A program made the position numbers and the translations under genes. Positions 17,955 through 26,620 of a stretch of 64,000 bases of DNA are shown piece after piece (positions within the stretch are counted from its first letter, which is position 1; each line of letters starts with the position of its first letter). The stretch is taken from contig JAVXND010000005.1 of the NCBI GenBank assembly GCA_036645955.1, positions 1 through 64,000 of the forward strand. Direction: 5' to 3'. The notes under the pieces are model-generated. The model was not told the DNA's origin. It saw only the letters and a list, made by a program, of their open reading frames with translations, and did no database searches. Origin of the DNA: Limiplasma sp036645955. GTDB taxonomy: Bacteria > Bacillota > Clostridia > Christensenellales > Aristaeellaceae.

Positions 17955-18062
17955 GCAGAACCCCGCTCATTTGCACAGCATTTCAAGTCGAATTAGCGCA
18001 TTCTTAGCGCATTTTGAGCATAGATTAGCGGAATCTTAACAATTTTGCGGCTGATCGTTTGG

Positions 18063-18179
18063 TTAGGGTGACAAAAGCACATTTTCACCTTGCCCAATAC
18101 CACCCATTGTGCTAGTTTCCTCTTATATTGTACAATGGGTGGTACTGCATTCCACTAAAATGTGCTTTTGACATCCGTA
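18063..18179. repeat. AAAAGCACA inverted-repeat family, copy 2 (longest)
   Basis: The outer arms AGGGTGACAAAAGCACATTT and AAATGTGCTTTTGACATCC pair, and an inner perfect 13-bp repeat (TACCACCCATTGT / ACAATGGGTGGTA) forms a second stem. A further AAAAGCACAT at 18195-18212 extends the symmetry. It is intergenic, between the kdpD-like gene and the tRNA promoter. Confidence 0.8.
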
Positions 18180-18308
18180 CCATCGTATGGCTTTGTGAGA
18201 AAAGCACATAAAGCCGCCGTGCGACACAGCATGTTTGCTATTTGGCGTGGCATTGTTCGCCCTCCAAAAAAAGATTGGTTGAAAAAGCTATTTTTCTTTG
18301 AAAATCGA

Positions 18309-18337
18309 TTGACAAACATCGCGTGATGATGTATGAT
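18309..18337 (+). promoter_or_regulatory. Sigma-A promoter of the tRNA-Met pair
   Basis: TTGACA, 17-nt spacer, TATGAT, ending 28 nt before the first tRNA. Confidence 0.85.
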
Positions 18338-18365
18338 AATCAACGTCGCGTAAGCGAAAGAATGT

Positions 18366-18442
<77 letters not shown>

Positions 18443-18447
18443 TTTTT

Positions 18448-18524
18448 GGCGGCGTAGCTCAGCTGGCTAGAGCATTCGGTTCATACCCGGAGTGTCACTG
18501 GTTCAAATCCAGTCGCCGCTACCA
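18448..18524 (+). tRNA. Elongator tRNA-Met (CAT)
   Basis: A 77-nt cloverleaf with CCA encoded, acceptor GGCGGCG, anticodon loop TTCATAC. The body (GTAGCTCAGCTGGCTAGAGC) matches elongator tRNA-Met of Bacillota as I know it, rather than the lysidine-modified tRNA-Ile(CAT). It is the substrate class for TmcAL, encoded at 38282-39442. Confidence 0.93.
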
Positions 18525-18554
18525 TTATCCGTCACCTGTCAGGCAACTGAAAAA

Positions 18555-18589
18555 GAATCCGCATGAGAAATCATGCGGATTCTTTTTTT
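18555..18589 (+). terminator. Rho-independent terminator of the tRNA operon
   Basis: A perfect 12-bp stem (GAATCCGCATGA) with a GAAA loop and seven T. Confidence 0.93.
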
Positions 18590-18612
18590 GATATAAGCTT
18601 TGCCGAAGAAAT

Positions 18613-18660
18613 AAAAAGCCCCTGCCACGGCACAAGCAACGGTGCCATGGCAGGGCTTTT
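18613..18660 (-). terminator. Terminator of the sugar-transport operon (bidirectional shape)
   Basis: AAAAGCC...GGCTTTT arms of about 19 bp with one bulge and one mismatch. It lies 33 nt past the aldolase stop on the minus strand. Confidence 0.85.
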
Positions 18661-18693
18661 ATGAAGCATAGGTACTACCTTAACCAAGCAAGG

Positions 18694-19605
18694 TTATTTG
18701 CAATAGCTGTGAATGGCCTCGTCAATCATGGCGGCGCATTTGTCCAGCTGTGGCTGATCCTGCGCAACAGAAGCAAACAAGGGCTTGCGCACGGAGCCAA
18801 TTTCAAGCTGTTCACGCATGAACATGACTTTTTTCATGGATGCATACAGGTTGCCGCGGCAAGCGCAAAGCGCATAAATGATCTCGTTGATGGCATATTG
18901 CAGGGGCTGTGCCTTGGCAATGTCGCCCTGTTCAAACAGCTCATTGAGTTTGATGAACAGCTCTGGCATAACCGCATAGGTACCGCCAATGCCCGCTTGT
19001 GCGCCAATGGCACGTCCCGCAAGGAACTGCTCATCGGGGCCGTTAAACACCGTTAAACGCGGTCCGCCTTCTTGGCAGAACATTTGAATGTCCTGCGTGG
19101 GCATGGAAGAGTTTTTCACAGCCACCACGCGCGGATTTTTGAGCATTTCACGCAGTAATGGCACTGTGAGCGCCACGCCCGCAAGCTGCGGAATGTTGTA
19201 AATAACAAAGTCCGTATCGGGTGCGGCGGCTGAAATGTCATTCCAGTATTCCGCAATGGCATAATCAGGCAGATGAAAATAGATGGGTGGGATTGCGGCA
19301 ATGGCGTCTGCCCCTACGCTCTGCGCATGCGCGGCCAAGTCACAGCTGTCGCGCGTGTTGTTGCAAGCCACATGTGCAATCACGGGAATTTTTCCGCCGA
19401 CCTCTTCCATCACCGCTGTCAGCACCGTTTTGCGCTCCTCAGGGTTCAGGTAAATGCATTCGCCCGAAGAACCGTTCACATACAAGCCATTCACGCCTTT
19501 TTGAAGCAAATGCTTCGCAAGTGCTTTCACGCGCGGCACGCTGATGTTTCCATCCTCACCATATGCGGCGTAAAAAGCGGGTAGCACACCATGATATTTA
19601 GGCAT
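18694..19605 (-). CDS. NanA/DapA-superfamily aldolase (N-acetylneuraminate lyase-like)
   Basis: The 303-aa class I aldolase forms a Schiff base with a 2-oxo acid substrate. It shows the GSSGE carboxylate-binding motif (46-50), the YNIP tyrosine at 136 and the Schiff-base Lys at about 164 (VAVKNSS). RKPLF near the C-terminus is shared with NanA-type lyases. It is the last gene of a sugar ABC operon, so the imported sugar is probably a sialic or other 2-keto acid, or is converted to one (inference). Confidence 0.87.
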   Translation of the reverse strand: MPKYHGVLPAFYAAYGEDGNISVPRVKALAKHLLQKGVNGLYVNGSSGECIYLNPEERKTVLTAVMEEVGGKIPVIAHVACNNTRDSCDLAAHAQSVGADAIAAIPPIYFHLPDYAIAEYWNDISAAAPDTDFVIYNIPQLAGVALTVPLLREMLKNPRVVAVKNSSMPTQDIQMFCQEGGPRLTVFNGPDEQFLAGRAIGAQAGIGGTYAVMPELFIKLNELFEQGDIAKAQPLQYAINEIIYALCACRGNLYASMKKVMFMREQLEIGSVRKPLFASVAQDQPQLDKCAAMIDEAIHSYCK

Positions 19606-19629
19606 TTTTCATTCCTCTTTTCGTTTTGC

Positions 19630-20463
19630 TTAACCCTTTACCGCACCCATGGTAATGCCTTGGGTGAAGTATTTTTGGAAGATCAGGAAGATGATGATGA
19701 TGGGCACCGCGCCAAGCGCCGCTCCTGCCATAATCAAACCAAAGTCCGTTGAAAGCTCTGCTTGCAGTGTTGCAATGCCCAAGGAAATGGTCAGCTTGGG
19801 GCGGGAGGACAGCATGATGAGCTGTAGGAAATAATCATTCCACACGCTGATAAAGGTGAAAATGGCCAACGCACCAATGCCAGGCTTGATCATGGGAATC
19901 ACAATTTCCAAAAATGTTCTTGCTTCGCTCGCGCCGTCAATACGCGCGGCTTCCAGCATTTCCGTTGGGATTGTTTCCGAAAATTGCTTGAGCAAAAACA
20001 CACCGAACGGCCAGCCAACCGAAGCCATGATCACAGACCAAAGCGTGTCATGAATGCCCAAGAACGCCATGAGCTTCAGCAACGGAATCAAAATCACCTG
20101 TTTGGGCAAAGCCATTGCGCATACAAAGATGGAAAATAGCAATTGCCGCCCATGAAAGCGCTTTTTGGCCAGTACATAGCCCGCCATTGCAGAGGTGATG
20201 CAGGTAAGCACCATCGCAATCACAGCAATGTACACGCTGTTGTACAGCCACTGCCAAGCGGGGTTTGTAAACAGCTTCACATAGTTATCAAGCACAGGCT
20301 CCATGCAAAACCACTGCGGCACGCGCATGTTAATGACTTGCGCCGTCTTAAACGAACCAGTAATAATCCAGTATAAGGGAAAGGTAAAGAAGATTGCGAG
20401 TAGAATGAGCAGTATCACGCTCACAACCTTATACGGGGTCGTTCTTTTTATCGTTCCTTCCAT
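19630..20463 (-). CDS. Carbohydrate ABC transporter permease (MalG-like)
   Basis: The 277-aa permease has six TM helices. The coupling motif EAARIDGASEARTFLEIVIPMIKPG near residues 185-210 contacts the ATPase. It pairs with the MalF-like gene just upstream (17-nt gap). No ATPase gene is in the operon; a shared MsmK-type ATPase elsewhere is likely. Confidence 0.94.
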   Translation of the reverse strand: MEGTIKRTTPYKVVSVILLILLAIFFTFPLYWIITGSFKTAQVINMRVPQWFCMEPVLDNYVKLFTNPAWQWLYNSVYIAVIAMVLTCITSAMAGYVLAKKRFHGRQLLFSIFVCAMALPKQVILIPLLKLMAFLGIHDTLWSVIMASVGWPFGVFLLKQFSETIPTEMLEAARIDGASEARTFLEIVIPMIKPGIGALAIFTFISVWNDYFLQLIMLSSRPKLTISLGIATLQAELSTDFGLIMAGAALGAVPIIIIFLIFQKYFTQGITMGAVKG

Positions 20464-20480
20464 TTTCGCTCTCTCCTTCC

Positions 20481-21389
20481 TTAATGGTCGCTCTTCAAAA
20501 CCTTAAACTGAATGGCGCTGAAGATTGCAATAATCGCCGCCAAAATCACACCCATCGCATTTCCATAGCCGTAGCGATAGAGCTTAAACGCGTTGTAGTA
20601 AATGTAGTACATGATGGTGCTTGTGGAGTTCATCGGCCCGCCAGAGGTGAGCAATTGAATCAAGGCAAAGCACTGGAAGGAGTTAATGGTTGTAATCACC
20701 GCAATGTACACCGTGGTGGGCATGATGGATTGCCACTTAATGCGCCAAAAGGTTTGCATTTCCGTAGCGCCATCCACGCGCGCCGCTTCAATAATGGAAT
20801 TGTCCACATTGCCAAGCGCCGAAATGTAGAGCACAATGGGTTGACCAATGGAGGTGGTGAACAAAATGGTGATAATACACCAAATAGCCGTATCTGTATC
20901 GCCCAGCCAACTCACATTCTGTGTAATCATGCCCAAGGATTTGAACATATAGTTCAGCAAGCCTGTATACTGGTTAAACATCCACTTCCAAACCACCGTA
21001 ACCGCCACCGTACCCGTTACCACAGGAAGGTAAAACACACAGCGGAAGAAGGCTTGGGAGAACTTATTCATGGTATAAAGGGAAGAGCCCGCCCACAGTG
21101 AAAACACCATCACCACAGGTACGGACACCAACACAATCAGCAAAGTGTTTTTAAGGGAGCGAAGGAAGATAGGGTCGGTAAAGAGTTCTTTGAAGTTTTG
21201 CAAGCCTACAAAGGTAAAATCGGACATGGTATAGTTAAAGAAGCTTGTAAACAAGCACATCGCCATGGGGACAATTACGAATAATGAAAAAAAGAGCAAA
21301 AAAGGTAATAAAAATAAATAGGAAGCTGTGGTTTCCCGCCGCACCAATGCACGACTCATCCCGCTGAATTGGGTGGTCTTGCCCATCAT
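20481..21389 (-). CDS. Carbohydrate ABC transporter permease (MalF-like)
   Basis: The permease of about 302 aa has six TM helices and the coupling loop EAARVDGATEMQTFWRIKWQSIMP. The reading frame is open further upstream, but GGAGG at 21395-21399 places the start at the ATG-ATG pair 21389/21386. It is separated from its binding-protein gene by about 190 nt that hold two strong hairpins. Confidence 0.93.
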   Translation of the reverse strand: MMGKTTQFSGMSRALVRRETTASYLFLLPFLLFFSLFVIVPMAMCLFTSFFNYTMSDFTFVGLQNFKELFTDPIFLRSLKNTLLIVLVSVPVVMVFSLWAGSSLYTMNKFSQAFFRCVFYLPVVTGTVAVTVVWKWMFNQYTGLLNYMFKSLGMITQNVSWLGDTDTAIWCIITILFTTSIGQPIVLYISALGNVDNSIIEAARVDGATEMQTFWRIKWQSIMPTTVYIAVITTINSFQCFALIQLLTSGGPMNSTSTIMYYIYYNAFKLYRYGYGNAMGVILAAIIAIFSAIQFKVLKSDH

Positions 21390-21427
21390 GTTCGCCTCCG
21401 TTTCGATTGAGCCAATTCGTGATCCAA

Positions 21428-21507
21428 ATGTCAAAAGCACATTTTGAGGGCGGCATGAAGCGCCGCCCATTGTGCGATCATAGGGTGAAAATGTGCTTTT
21501 GTACCCT
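21428..21507. repeat. AAAAGCACA inverted-repeat family, copy 3
   Basis: The same family, in opposite orientation to copies 1 and 2. Read on the minus strand, arms AGGGTACAAAAGCACATTTT and AAAATGTGCTTTTGACAT flank an inner GGGCGGC/GCCGCCC stem. It lies inside the operon between the binding-protein and permease genes. Confidence 0.8.
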
Positions 21508-21523
21508 CGAGCACTCTTGAATA

Positions 21524-21557
21524 GCGCCCCTTCCGCGCCAAGGCGCGGAAGGGGCGC
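21524..21557 (-). repeat. Perfect 16-bp intra-operon hairpin
   Basis: GCGCCCCTTCCGCGCC and its exact complement are separated by 2 nt, 26 nt after the binding-protein stop. The stem is very GC-rich with no T-tract, so it looks like a 3'-end stabiliser or partial terminator that keeps the binding-protein mRNA more abundant than the permease mRNA (inference). Confidence 0.85.
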
Positions 21558-21582
21558 ATGTTTCAAGCTTGTAGCCTAAAAA

Positions 21583-22866
21583 TTACTTGTTGTAGGTAGC
21601 CTGCACCTTATTGCAGTTGGTGGTATAATCTGCCACTGCCTGTTCAACCGTCTTATCGCCGGAGAACACGTATTGCAGCATGCCCCACCATTCGGGACGC
21701 TGTTCCACAAAGCTGGGCATTACGTTGAACAGATCGCCGATGTACTTAATGAAGGAGCTGTAAGCGGGCATTTGGTCATCGGTAGAATCAGCGTAGATGT
21801 CTCCCAAGGACTTAAACACGGGGAAGAACTTGCTGGCCTGAACAGCCTTAACGCCCCACTCGGCATCACGGCAGGCAAACGCAACAAACTTCTTGGCCAT
21901 TTCAACCTTGGCGGCATCGCCATTGTCAAACACGCCAAAGCCATACAAGCCGGCTTCTAGCACAGGTACGCCATCCTCAGAGGGGAAAGGCAGGGGAATG
22001 GCTTTGAAATCCATCTTATCGCCATAGTTCTTGGGCTGCAGCGCGTTCCAGCACAAGGAGGTAGCAACGGTGCCGTTTGCAAAGAGCTGTAGCTCGTCGC
22101 CTGCAACAATACCTGCGTCATAAGAGATGGTTCCCTTGTCTACCATATCCTTGAGCTGTTGGAGGGCCTTCTTGCCAGCGTCGGAGCCGATGGTCCACTC
22201 GGTATGCTCGGGATTGACGAACGCCGCGTCATACATATTGAAAACCAATGCGCGGGTGCCTTGGTCGCCGCCCTGGCCGCCGCAGTAAACGATGGAGGAC
22301 AGGAAGCCAGCTTCGGTCAGCTTCTCGCAAGCCTTAATGAAGTCTTCCGTTTTCCAGCAACGGTCGCCTTCAAGGTTTACAAATTCCATTGCGCCGGAAT
22401 CGGTCCACTGTTTTTCGTTGATGGCCATGCAGTGCGCGGTCAAGGACATCGGGAAGGTCCAGTAATGGCCGTTGTTGCCCAAGGAAGCAATGGTCATCAG
22501 GTCGGGAGCGCTGAAATCAGCAAGAACTTCCTCGGTGTACATGTCATCCAGAGGAGCCATTTTGCCGTTCAGGCCATACTTGTTCATGCGCTGGGGGGTT
22601 TCAAGCAACACGTCGGGGCCAGTGCCTGCTTCGATAGCGGCATTGAGCTTGTCGTCGCCCGCTTGATAATCGATGGTGGTCAGTTCGATTTTTACACCGG
22701 GATTCGCGGCTTCAAAAGCAGCAATAATCTCGGGCTCGAAGGTACCATCGGTGCCCCACACGGGGAATGTCCACAGTCTGATTGTGGTCTGCGCTTCTGC
22801 AGCCGCAAAAGAAACCATGGAAAACACCATAACCATTGCCAACAGGATCGCAAGAAGTTTTTTCAT
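21583..22866 (-). CDS. Carbohydrate ABC transporter substrate-binding protein (family 1)
   Basis: The 427-aa secreted protein has a signal peptide (hydrophobic residues 4-22, likely cut near FAAAEA) and no lipobox Cys, then a type-1 sugar-binding fold (TIRLWTFPVWG; FANGTVATSLCWNALQPK). It captures the sugar for the two downstream permeases. First gene of the operon, AAGGAGG before the ATG, consensus promoter 52 nt upstream. Confidence 0.93.
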   Translation of the reverse strand: MKKLLAILLAMVMVFSMVSFAAAEAQTTIRLWTFPVWGTDGTFEPEIIAAFEAANPGVKIELTTIDYQAGDDKLNAAIEAGTGPDVLLETPQRMNKYGLNGKMAPLDDMYTEEVLADFSAPDLMTIASLGNNGHYWTFPMSLTAHCMAINEKQWTDSGAMEFVNLEGDRCWKTEDFIKACEKLTEAGFLSSIVYCGGQGGDQGTRALVFNMYDAAFVNPEHTEWTIGSDAGKKALQQLKDMVDKGTISYDAGIVAGDELQLFANGTVATSLCWNALQPKNYGDKMDFKAIPLPFPSEDGVPVLEAGLYGFGVFDNGDAAKVEMAKKFVAFACRDAEWGVKAVQASKFFPVFKSLGDIYADSTDDQMPAYSSFIKYIGDLFNVMPSFVEQRPEWWGMLQYVFSGDKTVEQAVADYTTNCNKVQATYNK

Positions 22867-22917
22867 TGGGATTTCCTCCTTTATTTTCGACGGTAGGCTT
22901 TCGCCTCGTATGTACTT

Positions 22918-22946
22918 AATATAATATGTCCCATAAACTTTGTCAA
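22918..22946 (-). promoter_or_regulatory. Sigma-A promoter of the sugar ABC operon
   Basis: TTGACA, 17 nt, TATATT on the minus strand. The spacer contains TATGGGACATAT; TATGGGA recurs in the spacer of the divergent GntR gene promoter, a candidate shared operator. Confidence 0.88.
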
Positions 22947-23047
22947 TAGGTTTTCGAAATTTTTCAGTTTTTTCTCAAATATTTGTGCATTGCGCATAGA
23001 AAGTGCTTATTAGGGAACGTTTTTTCATAGAGTTTCATGTTTTATCG

Positions 23048-23077
23048 TTGACATATATGGGATGAATGCGTTATACT
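23048..23077 (+). promoter_or_regulatory. Sigma-A promoter of the GntR regulator gene
   Basis: TTGACA with TATACT 18 nt downstream. Contains TATGGGA as in the divergent promoter. Confidence 0.8.
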
Positions 23078-23105
23078 ATCAAAACAATCTAAGGGGGGCG
23101 GACCA

Positions 23106-23807
23106 ATGAAAAACATTCGTGAAGAAAGGCTTTACATACAAGCCTTTCGTGAAATTCGATCCTACATCATCAAAAACGGTTTAAAACCAGGCGATATGAT
23201 GCCCACTGAAAAAGCAATGTGCGAAATGCTCGGCGTAAGCCGAAATGTATTGCGGGAAGCCATGAAGAGCATGGGGCTCATGGGCATGATCTGCTCCGTG
23301 CCCGGCCGCGGTACCGAGGTTCTCAGCTTTAACCTCAAATTCATTTTTCAAAACGTCATGTTTGCCACCGTGGGCGAGGACAACATCGCCATACAAGAAA
23401 TGCTCGACATTCGCAAGAAAATCGAGCTGGGTTATATGCGCGAGGCTTATATGTCCATGACCTGCGAGGATGTCAAGCACATTCGCAGTGTTTTTAATGC
23501 CATTATGGAAAGCTGGGATCAGCATGTTTTTTCACATGCGGATGACCGCAAATTTCACATGGCGCTTTTTTCGCACCTCAAAAACCCAACGCTCGCTTCC
23601 CTGCTAGATGCCATTTGGGAGGTGGACGAAAATTTTATGGTCGAAGCCAAGGCCAAGCTGGTAGACCCCTACATTGCCATGAAGCACGAAAACATCGTTA
23701 CCGCCTTGGAGGAGCGCAATCAAGATGCGTTTGAAGCCGCCATGCTCACACATTTTTCGTCTGGCAAGTACTCCGCCAAGGGGCTTTTCAGCGAGCCAAA
23801 GGAATGA
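23106..23807 (+). CDS. GntR-family transcriptional regulator (FadR/FCD type)
   Basis: The 233-aa protein has an N-terminal winged helix (residues about 10-75: GDMMPTEKAMCEMLGVSRNVLREAM) and an all-helical FCD effector domain with metal/ligand-type residues (RKFHMALFSHL). It is divergently transcribed from the sugar ABC operon and is the obvious candidate regulator for it, with a small sugar acid as likely effector (inference from family and position). Confidence 0.92.
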   Translation: MKNIREERLYIQAFREIRSYIIKNGLKPGDMMPTEKAMCEMLGVSRNVLREAMKSMGLMGMICSVPGRGTEVLSFNLKFIFQNVMFATVGEDNIAIQEMLDIRKKIELGYMREAYMSMTCEDVKHIRSVFNAIMESWDQHVFSHADDRKFHMALFSHLKNPTLASLLDAIWEVDENFMVEAKAKLVDPYIAMKHENIVTALEERNQDAFEAAMLTHFSSGKYSAKGLFSEPKE

Positions 23808-23815
23808 TACGGAGC

Positions 23816-24256
23816 CTACGCCCGCGCTAAAAGATAGGCCTTGATGTGTACAATGGCACGCTCGTAGCCCTCAAACCCAAGCCCCGTAATCTGTTCAATG
23901 CAAGCCATGGCGGGGTAGCTCAGCTGCCTGAAGGGCTCGCGTTGCGAAATTTCACTCAGGTGCACCTCAATGGCAGGCAGTGCCACCGCCTTGAGCGCAT
24001 CCAGTATTGCCACGCTTGTATGCGTATAGGCGGCGGGGTTAATGACAATGCCGTCCGCCTTGCCGTAGGCGGCTTGAATTTGATCCACCAACGCCCCTTC
24101 ATGGTTGCTTTGAAAGCATTCCACCTCTATGCCCTCCCGCGCACAAACCTCGCCAATATAAGCGATGAGCTGATCAAAGCTTTTTTCGCCATAAATGGCT
24201 GGCTCACGCAAGCCAAGCAGGTTCAAATTAGGCCCATTAAGCACCAAGAGCTTCAT
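23816..24256 (-). CDS. aroQ: Type II 3-dehydroquinate dehydratase
   Basis: AroQ dehydrates 3-dehydroquinate to 3-dehydroshikimate. The protein of about 146 aa has the usual motifs: LNGPNLNLLGLREPAIYG with the catalytic Tyr, FQSNHEGALVD, INPAAYTHTSVAI, and EVHLSEISQREPFR. The ATG at 24256 has GGAGG 6 nt upstream and overlaps the aroE-aroK stop by 20 bp; a longer in-frame start at 24310 is unlikely. Last gene of the aromatic operon. Confidence 0.96.
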   Translation of the reverse strand: MKLLVLNGPNLNLLGLREPAIYGEKSFDQLIAYIGEVCAREGIEVECFQSNHEGALVDQIQAAYGKADGIVINPAAYTHTSVAILDALKAVALPAIEVHLSEISQREPFRQLSYPAMACIEQITGLGFEGYERAIVHIKAYLLARA

Positions 24257-25484
24257 AATACCCCTCCGCAATCGCCCGTGCACAAGCTTCGGGCGTTTTT
24301 TCGTTGGCAACAGTCAAATCCGAACATGCGGTATAGCGCGGCTCGCGCTCCTGCCACAACTGCGCCAGCGCTTCCCTGCCAGCGGAAAGCGGCCTGCCCT
24401 CCATGGGCAATTGGCTCAGCTCGCGCGTGATATGCACCACAAAACCGTTTGCCCGCAAGCATTCCGCATTTTGTGTGCGGTTGAGCGCACCGCCGCCTGT
24501 AACCAGCACCTGCCCGCCAGAAGCGCCAAGGCGCAGAATTTGCGCCGTTTCCCTTTCGCGAAATCCCGCTTCACCTTCTGTTTCAAACAAGCAAGGGATG
24601 CTTTTGCCCGCTTCTTTTTCCACTTCCCCATCCACATCCGCAAGCGGCATTTGAAGCTTTTGGGCTAGTAGCGCGCCCACCGTGCTCTTGCCGCAGCCAG
24701 GCATTCCCACCAGCACAAGGTTTGTTGCGGCCATGCGAAGCGCACGCTCTGCCTGCCGCACACATTTTGGGTCCATCGGCTCGCCTGTAAACAGCTCTCG
24801 CGCCCTTGCCGCCTGATACACCAGCATGGCAAGCCCGCCCGCGCAGGGAATATGAAGCGCCTGCGCCTGCTGCAATAGCCGCGTGCGCAGTGGGTTGTAA
24901 ATCACATCCAGCACGCCGCGCAGCTTGGGCAAGCATGTCAAATCCACCGCAGAAGCCTGCATTTTGGGGTACATCCCCACAGGCGTGGTATTGACCAAAA
25001 AAGCCGCGTCCGCATGACGCTGTAAATGCTCGTAGCTGTTTTCTCCCCTGCGGGAAATCACAATGGGCACACCGCCCGCTTCACGCACCCCATCGCATAC
25101 GGTAAGGCTGGTGCCGCCGCTTCCCAGCACCAGTGTTTTTTGATTGGCAAAGCAAATGCCCGCACGCCTCGCAAGCTCCGCAAAGCCAGCCGCATCGGTG
25201 TTATCGCCAAAAAGCGTACCGTCCGCACGCTTTACCACCGTATTTACACAGCCTATGCGCTTTGCCGTTTCGCCTAGCGCATCCAAATAAGGAAGCACCG
25301 CTTGCTTGTACGGTATGGTTACGTTGATGCCGTCAAAAGCCCGACTGCGCAAAAACCGTTCCAGCGCTTCAGGCGGCATGGGCCATAGCTCATAGCTTTG
25401 CGCCCCCAGCAATTCGTGAAGGGTTTTGGAATGGCTGTGCGTTAAACTCTGCCCGATCAATCCATACTGCTTCAAGCTGTTCAC
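24237..25484 (-). CDS. Bifunctional shikimate dehydrogenase-shikimate kinase (AroE-AroK fusion)
   Basis: One 415-aa chain carries two consecutive steps. AroE spans residues 1 to about 250: SLTHSHSK shikimate-binding serines, NVTIPYKQ with the catalytic Lys, NTDAAGF Asp, VLGSGGTS nucleotide loop. AroK spans about 255-415: P-loop VGMPGCGKST at 258-267, Asp in LADVDGEVE, GGG of LVTGGGALN. No separate aroK or aroE is nearby, and no frameshift or internal start is needed. It overlaps pheA by 4 bp. Confidence 0.95.
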   Translation of the reverse strand: MNSLKQYGLIGQSLTHSHSKTLHELLGAQSYELWPMPPEALERFLRSRAFDGINVTIPYKQAVLPYLDALGETAKRIGCVNTVVKRADGTLFGDNTDAAGFAELARRAGICFANQKTLVLGSGGTSLTVCDGVREAGGVPIVISRRGENSYEHLQRHADAAFLVNTTPVGMYPKMQASAVDLTCLPKLRGVLDVIYNPLRTRLLQQAQALHIPCAGGLAMLVYQAARARELFTGEPMDPKCVRQAERALRMAATNLVLVGMPGCGKSTVGALLAQKLQMPLADVDGEVEKEAGKSIPCLFETEGEAGFRERETAQILRLGASGGQVLVTGGGALNRTQNAECLRANGFVVHITRELSQLPMEGRPLSAGREALAQLWQEREPRYTACSDLTVANEKTPEACARAIAEGYYEALGA

Positions 25485-26620
25485 ACCTCGCTGTAGCTGC
25501 CTAAAAAGGTGAAGCTTTCAGGTCCTGCGTCCAGCTCGCTTAAAAGTTGTAACGCGGCCTCGTCATAAACCGACGCATCCAAATCAAAATAAAACATGAA
25601 CTCAAAATCCGTACCTGCAATGGGGCGGCTCTCCAGCTTTGTCAGGTTAAGCCCCAAGGCGGCAAACCTCGCGATCATGCCATACAGCGCACCGGGCTTG
25701 TGCTCCACATTGAGCATCAGGCTCATTTTGTTTGCGCCCGGGTAAACCTCCAGCTCTTTTGAAATGCAGATAAAGCGCGTGAAGTTGCTATCGCTGTCGG
25801 CAATGTCCGTTTTCAGCACCTCTAAGCCGTATAGCGCCGCGCACGCAGGCGATGCGATGGCCGCTATGTGCTTGCTTGCGCTTGCGCTCACAAGCTTTGC
25901 GGCGGCGGCGGTATTTTCGCACACCGTGATTTTTACGTCCTTTAGCCCCTTTAAAAACGCACCGCACTGCCCAAGGGCTTGCTCATGGCTGACCACCTCG
26001 CGTATATCCGCGATTTTTGTGCCAGGAAGCGCGAGCAAACGATGGTCTATTTTCAAGCGAGCCTCGCGCACAATTGAAAAACGATGCTTGCGCATCAAAT
26101 CATACACCTCGGTAACGGAACCATAGGAGCTGTTTTCAATCGGAAGCACGCCATAGCGGCACAAGCCGCTTTCAATCGCCTGAAAAACGCCTTCAAAGCG
26201 CTTGCAAAACATCAATTGCGGCAATGCAAACAGCTTTTCGCAGGCCTGCTGGCTGTAAGCGCCCTCCACCCCTTGGCACGCCACCGACGCTTGCTTTGGA
26301 AAAAGCTGGGGCGTGTTTTGCAGTGCAAGCGCTATGTGATTGGAAAGCGCCGCTTTCTTGCACAAAAAGCGCTGCTGCCAGCTCTTGCTTAAATCAAAAA
26401 TGGTATGGTATAAGAGCTTGGTATACATGGCCATGTCCGTGGGTACCGCCGCCACCTGCCGATTCAGCACCTCGCGTTCACGGGCGGGGTTGCACACAGG
26501 CAAGCCGTTTTCCTGCTTATATTCCGCAATTTGAAGCGCCACCCGCATGCGCGCGTCAAAAGCCTTCACAAGCTGTTCATCCAGTTGATCGATTTGTGCG
26601 CGAAGCTCCTCAATCTCCAT
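25481..26620 (-). CDS. pheA: Bifunctional chorismate mutase/prephenate dehydratase (PheA)
   Basis: It makes phenylpyruvate from chorismate. A protein of about 379 aa: chorismate mutase of AroQ type (residues 1-85: IEELRAQIDQLDEQLVKAF), prephenate dehydratase (GVEGAYSQQAC; PIENSSYGSV; the catalytic NFTRF), and a C-terminal ACT domain (HKPGALYGMIARF; LTKLESRP), the usual Phe-feedback site. The ATG at 26620 has AGAAGG 8 nt upstream; a longer frame to 26815 is open but unrelated to the family. It overlaps aroB by 11 bp. Confidence 0.95.
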   Translation of the reverse strand: MEIEELRAQIDQLDEQLVKAFDARMRVALQIAEYKQENGLPVCNPAREREVLNRQVAAVPTDMAMYTKLLYHTIFDLSKSWQQRFLCKKAALSNHIALALQNTPQLFPKQASVACQGVEGAYSQQACEKLFALPQLMFCKRFEGVFQAIESGLCRYGVLPIENSSYGSVTEVYDLMRKHRFSIVREARLKIDHRLLALPGTKIADIREVVSHEQALGQCGAFLKGLKDVKITVCENTAAAAKLVSASASKHIAAIASPACAALYGLEVLKTDIADSDSNFTRFICISKELEVYPGANKMSLMLNVEHKPGALYGMIARFAALGLNLTKLESRPIAGTDFEFMFYFDLDASVYDEAALQLLSELDAGPESFTFLGSYSEV

